A stretch of DNA of 64,000 nt from an uncultured Prevotellaceae bacterium (lineage in GTDB: Bacteria; Bacteroidota; Bacteroidia; Bacteroidales; Bacteroidaceae). The stretch spans positions 1-64,000 of the forward strand of contig ONDJ01000001.1 of the NCBI GenBank assembly GCA_900316575.1. The letters are read 5' to 3'. The position numbers and the translations under genes are program-made. The first letter of the stretch is position 1; each line of letters opens with the position of its first letter. This document shows, in pieces, positions 57,792 to 64,000 of the stretch. The notes under the pieces are model-generated. The model was given only the letters and a program-made list of their open reading frames with translations. It did not search any database and was not told the DNA's origin.

Positions 57792-58550
57792 CTATTTCCA
57801 GGCGTCAATGATTCCCTTGAAATCATCAGCTTTCAAGGCTGCGCCACCAATAAGGCCGCCATCAACATCGGTTTTAGCAAAGAGCTCTTTAGCATTGCTG
57901 GGCTTGCAACTACCACCATAGAGGATGGTTGTATCTTCGGCTACTTGAGCACCAAACTTTTCAGCAATGACACCACGAATAAAGGCGTGCATCTCTTCTG
58001 CTTGCTCAGCTGTTGCTGTCTTGCCTGTACCTATTGCCCAAACGGGTTCGTAAGCAAGGATAATGTTAGCATATTGCTCGGCGGTAAGCTCAAAGAGTGA
58101 ACCCTCTATCTGGGCTTTTACCACTTCATTCTGCTTGCCAGCCTCGCGCTCTTCAAGCACTTCGCCGATGCAGAAGATCACTTTGAGGCCGTTAGCCAAA
58201 GCGAGGTTAACTTTCTCTTTGAGGATTTCAGCTGTTTCGCCATAATAGGCGCGGCGTTCGCTGTGACCGAGAATAACATAGTCGGCGCCTGTGCTCTTTA
58301 CCATTTCGGCAGAAACTTCTCCCGTATAGGCACCCTTTTCCTTATCTGCACAATTCTCTGCACCAAGGCCAATGATATTCTTGTCTATCAAACCTGCTAC
58401 AGAAGCGAGGTGGATGTAGGGAGTACAAATCACCACGTCGCAAGCGGGTTTATCTGCACTGAGTTTCTCATTGAGTTCTTTGGCCAAAGCGATGCCTTCC
58501 TGGAGATTCTTGTTCATTTTCCAGTTACCGGCAACAATTTTCTTTCTCAT
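57792..58550 (-). CDS. tpiA: Triosephosphate isomerase
   Basis: 252 residues. Interconverts dihydroxyacetone phosphate and glyceraldehyde 3-phosphate. Active-site Asn9-Lys11 in GNWKMNKNL, His in [12 protein letters not shown], catalytic Glu in [16 protein letters not shown] and the phosphate loop [13 protein letters not shown] are all kept. It starts 25 bases after the DoxX-like gene. Confidence 0.97.
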   Translation of the reverse strand: MRKKIVAGNWKMNKNLQEGIALAKELNEKLSADKPACDVVICTPYIHLASVAGLIDKNIIGLGAENCADKEKGAYTGEVSAEMVKSTGADYVILGHSERRAYYGETAEILKEKVNLALANGLKVIFCIGEVLEEREAGKQNEVVKAQIEGSLFELTAEQYANIILAYEPVWAIGTGKTATAEQAEEMHAFIRGVIAEKFGAQVAEDTTILYGGSCKPSNAKELFAKTDVDGGLIGGAALKADDFKGIIDAWK

Positions 58551-58575
58551 AATTGTTTATTAGTGTTATAAGTTG

Positions 58576-59763
58576 TTAGTCTTTAGAATGAACACGGGTA
58601 CGCGCCAATTGCTTTAGACTTCTACGGCGCAATTTGACCGTGCCAGCTACTAAACCATCGGCAAAAATAAGGAAAAATAGTGGAACAAAGAGCCACAAGC
58701 CTATTTTCACTTGTTTTTCAATCTGATTTTGTGGTTTTTGCCGCAAGTTTTGCATCGCAACAGGTTCATTCTGTTCGTCTTGAACTGCGGGCAGATTGTG
58801 CTTACCCCATTTTCCTACGATTGTGTCGCCATAGAGCAACAGCATACCAGGCGAAGACTTTGCTGCAGCTTCGAGCACTCCTTCATCGGTATGGTACATC
58901 GGATAGTCTGCCCCTGTCGCGTCACGCCACGCCTCGCGCAAAGAGTCGCCAGATGAAGTGAGGAAATAGAAGCGAAGGGGTTCGCTTTTACTACGTTCGT
59001 ACCATGCTTCAAACTGGTCGCTAACGCCATGTTCTGCAAACTCCAAACGAGGTGCTATCGCGAGTAGTGTATAGCCCGTATCAAGCAACACCTCCGCCGT
59101 AATGTCGTTTCCTGCCGTGTCGAGCACTGCAAAGTTGAAAGCGTCGGTCACTCCTTTTTCACCAAACTTTCCTTCCATGGCTGCATTGAAGCTGTAGCCT
59201 GGAACATAACTGGTGAAATCTACGAGCGGCACCTTGCTACTGCTATACACCCCGCAAGCAATGACAAACGCTACGGCGTATAGTGAAGGAAGCCATCCAC
59301 TGCGCTGACGAATAAGCTTAGCAATCTTAAGTGGGAAGAAGCACAATGGTAAACAAAGTGTGAGCAGCACGATGTTTTTCATGAGCGTCTCACCATGCGT
59401 TAATTTCACGGCATCGCCAAAGCATCCACAGTCGGGCACTGGTTCCTTTATATATATATATATTGTAAGGAGCGTAAAGAGGAGTGTCAGCATCGTGACT
59501 GCCTTGGTAGTAAACTTGCGGCGGATTCCTATCAACAGCCAGATACCCAGCATAAACTCTATCGTAGCCAATGCTACCACCATAGCCGTGAGCCACGCCG
59601 TTCCGTCTGTCCACGTGAGGATGTCCCACTGCCTGAGATAGGCCATCAGCTTGTGCTCCATGCCTGCAGGGTCGAATACTTTGCTCAACCCGCTGTACAC
59701 GTACACCGCGCCTACCAAAACGCGACAACTATTTACAACGATTGCAACCAATCGGGCTTTCAT
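58576..59763 (-). CDS. DoxX-like membrane protein, BT_3928 family
   Basis: 395 residues. The N-terminal four-helix DoxX-like domain reads VGAVYVYSGLSKVFDPAGME and continues to an IYIYIKEPVPDCGCFGD motif typical of MauE/DoxX-type redox proteins. A soluble beta-alpha region follows, with a C-terminal membrane helix (VKIGLWLFVPLFFLIFADGL) and basic tail. Probably a redox or quinone-linked membrane protein; function unproven. The IYIYIK codons contain a (TA)7 run at 59449-59462, prone to slippage. The start overlaps the metA fusion stop by four bases. Confidence 0.83.
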   Translation of the reverse strand: MKARLVAIVVNSCRVLVGAVYVYSGLSKVFDPAGMEHKLMAYLRQWDILTWTDGTAWLTAMVVALATIEFMLGIWLLIGIRRKFTTKAVTMLTLLFTLLTIYIYIKEPVPDCGCFGDAVKLTHGETLMKNIVLLTLCLPLCFFPLKIAKLIRQRSGWLPSLYAVAFVIACGVYSSSKVPLVDFTSYVPGYSFNAAMEGKFGEKGVTDAFNFAVLDTAGNDITAEVLLDTGYTLLAIAPRLEFAEHGVSDQFEAWYERSKSEPLRFYFLTSSGDSLREAWRDATGADYPMYHTDEGVLEAAAKSSPGMLLLYGDTIVGKWGKHNLPAVQDEQNEPVAMQNLRQKPQNQIEKQVKIGLWLFVPLFFLIFADGLVAGTVKLRRRSLKQLARTRVHSKD

Positions 59764-61199
59764 CCTTGTTCGTCTAATTTTATCAGTGCGAAGACGCTGT
59801 AGTTGAGCATATCCATATAGTTTGCCCCAATTCCTTCGGAGACGAGAGTTTGGCCTTTAAGGTCTTCTATCTGCTTGGTGCGAAACACCTTCATCAATAT
59901 TAAATCTGTGTAGGATGAAATGCGCATGGCTCGCCATGCCTCGTCGTAATCATGGTTCTTGCGTTTCATCAAAGCCAAGGCCTCAACAGCATATTTGTCG
60001 TAAAGTGCTACTGCCTCGTCTTTGGTCACGTCGCTTTCTTCGCCGTAGCCAAGTTCCAACTGAATAAGCCCTACAATGCTGTAGTTGACGATAGCTTGGA
60101 AATCGCCCGCAATGTCTTCGTCCACCTCTGCGTGTCCTTTCACTTGAACGCCCCGCACACGGTTGGCTTTAATATAAATCTGATCGGTCACACTCTCTGG
60201 TCGCATAATGCGCCATGCGGCTCCATAGTCGTGTAGTTTCTTTACGAATATATCGCGACAACTTTCCATCGCGGCTTCAAACTGTTGGTTTGTTTTTTCA
60301 CAATCCATATTAGTGGGTTTTATCACATTGTTTATCCAATTCTTATAAAAGCGCAAAGCATCCTCTTCCCAAGAAAAGTCCACTTCTTCATCGCTTGTAC
60401 TTGCATAATAGCCCACAGGAGGCGCAATCGGTTTCCCTTTCTCTACATCGCGATGATATTCAAAACCAAGACGCTCCTTGGCATACTCCAAATGCCCCGT
60501 GACATAAGTAGCCCGCCCCACCCTTTCGGCCACGATGCCTATGCCTGCCTCCGTACTTTCGCTGATGACCTGAAGACAATTCGACGATTTTATATCCTCC
60601 GCGCGAACTTCTGTATGGCGGCTTGTAGGCATTCGCAAAGTCTGGGCGTACCCATGCAATAAAGGGTGTGCATGATCTGCCGAATAAGAATAAACGCCAA
60701 ACTTCTTAGCGTCCAACGTATGCTTTTCTATACCGTATTTATAATATAGTGCCGCCTGTGCTGCCCAGCAGATATATAGCGTAGCAGCCACGTTGCTTTC
60801 TGCCCAGTCCATGATGTGACAGAGTTCCTTCCAATAACGCACTTGCTCAAAAGGCAAGTGTTCCACAGGAGCACCTGTAACGATAAGGCCATCCCACACA
60901 TCTCCTTCCACTTGCTCGAAGTCGGTATAAAACGCATCCATGTGCGCCATTGGTGTATTCTTGTAGGTCTGACCGCTGATTTTGAGGGGAACAAGCACCA
61001 CGTCAGTTCCTACGTTGCGAAACATCCTTACCATGTCGCGCTCCGTCACTTGCTTCTCAGGCATCAAGTTGAGCAGCAAAACCTTCAGCCCGGGCACATC
61101 GCGCCAACGACCACGCGCATACTCTGCCACCTGGCCGCCTTGAGGCATAAAAGCCTCAATGTCGTCTGCAGCAATAAGGTTCGCAGGAATAAAAAGCAT
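59760..61199 (-). CDS. metA: MetA homoserine O-acyltransferase fused to a DUF1599 domain
   Basis: 479 residues, uninterrupted. Residues 1-292 are MetA: nucleophile Cys144 (YICWAAQAAL), His236 and Glu238 (TGHLEYA). VTGAPVEHLPFEQV has Glu where acetyl-CoA-using MetA proteins do, and Gly in succinyl users, so acetylation of homoserine for methionine synthesis is predicted. Residues 298-479 are DUF1599 with two copies of a helical unit (KKLHDYGAAWRIMRPESVTD and KRKNHDYDEAWRAMRISSYTD). In relatives the two are separate proteins. An ATG (60308) starts the DUF1599 part, and TGATAA at 60325-60320 in the +1 frame looks like the old metA end, so a one-base change probably joined them. Confidence 0.88.
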   Translation of the reverse strand: MLFIPANLIAADDIEAFMPQGGQVAEYARGRWRDVPGLKVLLLNLMPEKQVTERDMVRMFRNVGTDVVLVPLKISGQTYKNTPMAHMDAFYTDFEQVEGDVWDGLIVTGAPVEHLPFEQVRYWKELCHIMDWAESNVAATLYICWAAQAALYYKYGIEKHTLDAKKFGVYSYSADHAHPLLHGYAQTLRMPTSRHTEVRAEDIKSSNCLQVISESTEAGIGIVAERVGRATYVTGHLEYAKERLGFEYHRDVEKGKPIAPPVGYYASTSDEEVDFSWEEDALRFYKNWINNVIKPTNMDCEKTNQQFEAAMESCRDIFVKKLHDYGAAWRIMRPESVTDQIYIKANRVRGVQVKGHAEVDEDIAGDFQAIVNYSIVGLIQLELGYGEESDVTKDEAVALYDKYAVEALALMKRKNHDYDEAWRAMRISSYTDLILMKVFRTKQIEDLKGQTLVSEGIGANYMDMLNYSVFALIKLDEQG

Positions 61200-61229
61200 A
61201 AGAAATCCTTAGCGTTTACAAATCACGTG

Positions 61230-61237
61230 CAAAAGTA
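61230..61237 (-). promoter_or_regulatory. -7 element for the metA operon
   Basis: TACTTTTG on the minus strand, 31 bases before the ATG, overlapping the end of repeat copy B. No SAM riboswitch core is seen between it and metA. Confidence 0.6.
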
Positions 61238-61300
61238 GTGCAAGGCGAGCGCAAAGAAAAGGAACTTGTTCATTTTCTTTGCCGAGCCGCAGCCCACTTC
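61236..61300. repeat. Intergenic promoter-region repeat, copy B
   Basis: TAGTGCAAGGCGAG (61236-61249) and TTTCTTTGCCGAGCCGCAGC (from 61274) in the same order as copy A at 40457, with a differing central stretch. A further partial unit GCAAAGTAGTGCAAG is at 61331-61345. Confidence 0.7.
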
Positions 61301-61349
61301 GCCTCAGCCCTTAGCAATGCCATTGTATAAGCAAAGTAGTGCAAGCTAC

Positions 61350-61379
61350 TTGGTTTTCAGACAAGTTTTACTAAATTTG
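61350..61379 (+). promoter_or_regulatory. Promoter for the nuclease-helicase and NUDIX pair
   Basis: TTG (61350-61352), 19 bases, TAAATTTG (61372-61379), 69 bases before the ATG. Confidence 0.75.
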
Positions 61380-61448
61380 CGGCACAAAACAAAAAAAATA
61401 AAGATCCGTCATTAGGCCGACAACGCGATCTGACACGTAGAAAAGAAG

Positions 61449-63572
61449 ATGACAAACCGATGTCTATATGCCGCCTCGTTCAAAACTTTCTGTAGCGAAG
61501 CTCCTTTAGCGATCTTAGGAACGCTTCATCGTAACTACCACGGCGAAACACTTACAACAACCGACGATGCTTGGCTTGGCGAAATCCAATTGCTCCAACA
61601 AGTCCTCTTGCCTTGGACCGATGAAGAAGCGCAAATTATCTTTGAATACGACATACCGCGATTGGGCAAGCGCATTGACGTGGTCTTACTTTTGCGCGGC
61701 ATTATTTTCTGTTTAGAGTTTAAGGTTGGTAAGAAAGAAGCCCTGCAAACCGACGTTGAGCAAGTCATGGACTACGCGCTCGACTTAAAGAACTTCCACC
61801 TTTACAGTCACAATAGGCATATTGTTCCTATTCTGATTCCCACTAAGCTCGAGTCGGCTACTTCAGATTTCCAGCCGTCGGTTTACGACGACATGATTTA
61901 CAACCCGATGATTTCGGGCGAAGAACATCTGCAAGGGCTCATTTCGCGTGTCATTACCCATCGCGGCAATCACGAGGGAGCGGACACGCTTGACAACTGG
62001 CTCATTAGCCCCTACGCCCCTACGCCGACCATTGTTGAAGCCGCTCGAACGCTCTACGAGAACCACTCCGTTGAAGATATCACCCGCCATGAGGCTGACA
62101 AGGCTTCGACCGACAAAACAATCCATTTTCTTCTTCAAACCATACAACGAACCAAGGACCAAGGCCGCAAGAGCATTTGTTTCGTTACAGGTGTGCCCGG
62201 GGCTGGCAAAACGTTAGTAGGGCTCGACGTTGCTATCAAGCAAACCTATAAAGAAGGAGAGCTCGACAAAGAAAACGGCGCAGTATATCTCTCTGGCAAT
62301 GGACCTTTGGTGGCTGTATTGACCGAGGCTTTAGCAAGAGATAATTATCAAAAATGTTCACTAAGAGGCGAACGCAAGAATCTTTCAGACGCGCGCCGAG
62401 AAGTGCGCGAGTTTATTCAGATCATCCACCGCTATCGCGACAACATGCTTGCCAAAATCAAAAATCCCGTTGAGAATGGCGTTGTTGAAATCGACCCCGT
62501 AAAAGCCGTAAAACTTGAAGCCACGGGTTATGGCGAGGTGGAGCATGTAGCAATCTTTGATGAAGCACAGCGCAGTTGGACACATAAGCGCATTGCTGAC
62601 TACCTCAAGCGCGGCGGCACTTATGGCAACAAGCTGAAAGTGCCCAACTTCCCCATGTCAGAGGCCGAGTTCCTGATTTGGTCGCTCGACCAACGCGAGG
62701 ACTGGGCGGTCATCATCTGCTTGGTAGGCGGCGGACAAGAGATCAATACGGGCGAAGCGGGTATCACCGAGTGGATCAATGCGCTAAACAACAAGTTTCG
62801 CCACTGGGACGTGTATATTTCCGACAAGTTGATTGAACCCGAATACGCTGAGGGACGAGTCAGCGAGATGCTTCAGCACAACAACAAGGTTCATTTTGCT
62901 GAACAACTCCATTTGGCCGTAAGTATGCGCTCCTTCCGAGCCGAGAATTTGTCGGCATTCATCCATGCCCTCCTTTCTTTTGCGCCCCACGCTCCGTCGC
63001 TCTATAAGGAGGTCGAAGACAAAGGATATCCCATCATGCTCACCCGCGACATGCGCAAAGCGCGTGCATGGCTCAGGAAAAAAGCGCGCGGAACGGAGCA
63101 AACTGGAGTTCTCGTGACAAAAGTAGCCGCTCGATTCAAACCCTTAGCGGTACACATTCTCGGCCAAGGCGACGAAAATGCAGTGCATTGGTTTCTAGAA
63201 GACAAAACAGATATTCGCTCTTCAAACTACCTTGAAGACGCTGCTACTGAAATTCAGGTACAAGGGCTGGAGCTTGACTACGCTTGTGTGTTGTGGGACG
63301 CTGATATGCGCTATGAAAACAGACAGTGGGGGTTCTACAAGTTTAATGGCAAAAACAAATGGAACCCTGAGCGCAACACTGAAACTCAGAAATACATGCT
63401 CAATGCCTACCGCGTATTGCTCACCCGTGCACGCCAAGGCATTGTCATCTGCGTGCCCTTTGGCAATCATCGCACCACACCCGAAGGCTTCCCGCAAGAC
63501 CCCACGCGCTTGCCCGAGTTCTACGACTACACATACAATTACCTCAAGTCCTTAGGCCTCCAAGAACTATGA
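61449..63572 (+). CDS. RecB-like nuclease fused to DUF2075 superfamily 1 helicase
   Basis: 707 residues. The N-terminal 130 residues carry a PD-(D/E)XK nuclease: Asp77 (RIDVVLLL), Glu90-x-Lys92 (CLEFKVG) and Gln105-x3-Tyr109 (QVMDY), the QxxxY mark of RecB/AddB/Cas4-type nucleases. The helicase part has Walker A GVPGAGKT (248-255), Walker B VAIFDEAQRSW, a VVLLTRARQG-like motif VI (YRVLLTRARQGIVICVPFGN) and motif III region VGGGQEINTG. It belongs to DUF2075. Its role is unproven: DNA repair or anti-phage defence fit. The stop overlaps the NUDIX start by four bases. Confidence 0.87.
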   Translation: MTNRCLYAASFKTFCSEAPLAILGTLHRNYHGETLTTTDDAWLGEIQLLQQVLLPWTDEEAQIIFEYDIPRLGKRIDVVLLLRGIIFCLEFKVGKKEALQTDVEQVMDYALDLKNFHLYSHNRHIVPILIPTKLESATSDFQPSVYDDMIYNPMISGEEHLQGLISRVITHRGNHEGADTLDNWLISPYAPTPTIVEAARTLYENHSVEDITRHEADKASTDKTIHFLLQTIQRTKDQGRKSICFVTGVPGAGKTLVGLDVAIKQTYKEGELDKENGAVYLSGNGPLVAVLTEALARDNYQKCSLRGERKNLSDARREVREFIQIIHRYRDNMLAKIKNPVENGVVEIDPVKAVKLEATGYGEVEHVAIFDEAQRSWTHKRIADYLKRGGTYGNKLKVPNFPMSEAEFLIWSLDQREDWAVIICLVGGGQEINTGEAGITEWINALNNKFRHWDVYISDKLIEPEYAEGRVSEMLQHNNKVHFAEQLHLAVSMRSFRAENLSAFIHALLSFAPHAPSLYKEVEDKGYPIMLTRDMRKARAWLRKKARGTEQTGVLVTKVAARFKPLAVHILGQGDENAVHWFLEDKTDIRSSNYLEDAATEIQVQGLELDYACVLWDADMRYENRQWGFYKFNGKNKWNPERNTETQKYMLNAYRVLLTRARQGIVICVPFGNHRTTPEGFPQDPTRLPEFYDYTYNYLKSLGLQEL

Positions 63573-63955
63573 AACATATCGCTGTCGTTGCTGCCGTCAT
63601 ACACAACGATGCAGGACTTATTCTTGCCACCCAACGCGCCACAGGCGAGTGGAAAGACTACTGGGAATTTCCTGGCGGAAAGATTGAGCCCCATGAAACA
63701 CCCCAAGATGCGCTCCGCCGCGAGATTTGGGAGGAACTTGAAGGCCGCATCTTTGTTGACCGATTGATACAAACCGTTGAATACGACTACCCCAAATTTC
63801 ATTTGACGATGCACTGCTACTGGTGCCGATTCAAAAGCAAACAATTCGTACTAAAAGAACACCTCTCTGCGCGCTGGTTGCAACGGGAGGAGTTAGATAC
63901 CTTAAACTGGCTACCTGCCGACGAAGAACTCGTGCGTTCACTCAAACTATCATAA
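63569..63955 (+). CDS. NUDIX (deoxy)nucleoside triphosphate pyrophosphohydrolase
   Basis: 128 residues, MutT/NudG-like. The NUDIX box is complete: GGKIEPHETPQDALRREIWE then ELEG. MKHIAVVAAVIHNDAGLILA TQRATGEWKDYWEFPGG is typical of enzymes that remove oxidised or modified (d)NTPs. It is coupled to the nuclease-helicase by an ATGA overlap, which suggests a joint role in nucleotide or DNA quality control. No clear terminator in the 45 bases left. Confidence 0.93.
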   Translation: MKHIAVVAAVIHNDAGLILATQRATGEWKDYWEFPGGKIEPHETPQDALRREIWEELEGRIFVDRLIQTVEYDYPKFHLTMHCYWCRFKSKQFVLKEHLSARWLQREELDTLNWLPADEELVRSLKLS

Positions 63956-64000
63956 GGGGTGTTCTATAAATTAGGAAAATCGTTCTTTGATTATACTTGA

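Noticed and set aside
61200-61235. SAM riboswitch before metA
   Set aside because: The leader is only about 30 bases and none of the conserved SAM-I or SAM-II blocks is present.
61404-61416. CCGTCATTAGG resembling the end motif of the inverted-repeat element
   Set aside because: Only part of the 20-base end matches and there is no partner repeat nearby; likely chance.

Overview
The window reads as chromosomal DNA of a Bacteroidales bacterium, most likely Prevotellaceae. The support is: promoters of the form TTTG-N19/20-TAnnTTTG with no clear Shine-Dalgarno sites, a SusC-type TonB receptor biology, a lipoprotein/OmpA/DUF4468/DUF1573/DUF349 gene set, and a large secreted protease ending in the YDLQGRRV...GIYI tail common in Prevotella. 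I cannot place it at genus level.

Layout. 1-3950 is a visibly GC-richer block with a GLUG-repeat surface protein running off the left edge and the C-terminal remnant of an alpha-2-macroglobulin, both on the minus strand. 3951-6936 holds a type I restriction remnant: an hsdS fragment broken at both ends and fused to an hsdR that has lost its N-terminus. From 6965 on the DNA looks like an ordinary Bacteroidales chromosome: OmpA-family protein, trmD, ligA, dapA, tRNA-Gln; a stop-interrupted lipoprotein gene; MATE pump, DUF3737 and PatB-type lyase; a thiamine uptake operon (TPP riboswitch, TonB receptor, PnuT, thiamine pyrophosphokinase); gdhA; tRNA-Lys; groESL; a 1475-residue papain-like protease; an amino acid permease, double esterase, WecG-type transferase, rnpA-yidD and a TatD-like protein; tetR-fabG; mlaEF; an alanine/sodium symporter; DUF1573; exonuclease III, sppA, lpxK and a thioredoxin lipoprotein; an operon of GH3 lipoprotein, DHH pyrophosphatase-like lipoprotein and outer-membrane protein; DUF349; tRNA-Gly; an operon metA-DUF1599 fusion / DoxX-like / tpiA / SPOR / folE; and at the right edge a RecB-like nuclease-helicase (DUF2075) translationally coupled to a NUDIX hydrolase.

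Non-coding structure deserves most attention. Two diverged copies of a ~183-bp non-coding element with 20-bp terminal inverted repeats (AACCCAAATCGGTCATTAGA) lie in opposite orientation 32 kb apart. Both sit in a convergent 3'-3' gap beside a terminator, both carry an extra terminal-repeat copy on the same side, and the outermost repeats at both loci abut TTAA. A second, unrelated repeat recurs in two divergent promoter regions (40457 and 61236). Other points of note are the in-frame metA-DUF1599 fusion with a relic stop pair in the +1 frame, an apparently exported class II pyrophosphatase, the nonsense-split lipoprotein, and the two abrupt joints around hsdS, which may be real rearrangements or assembly joins.
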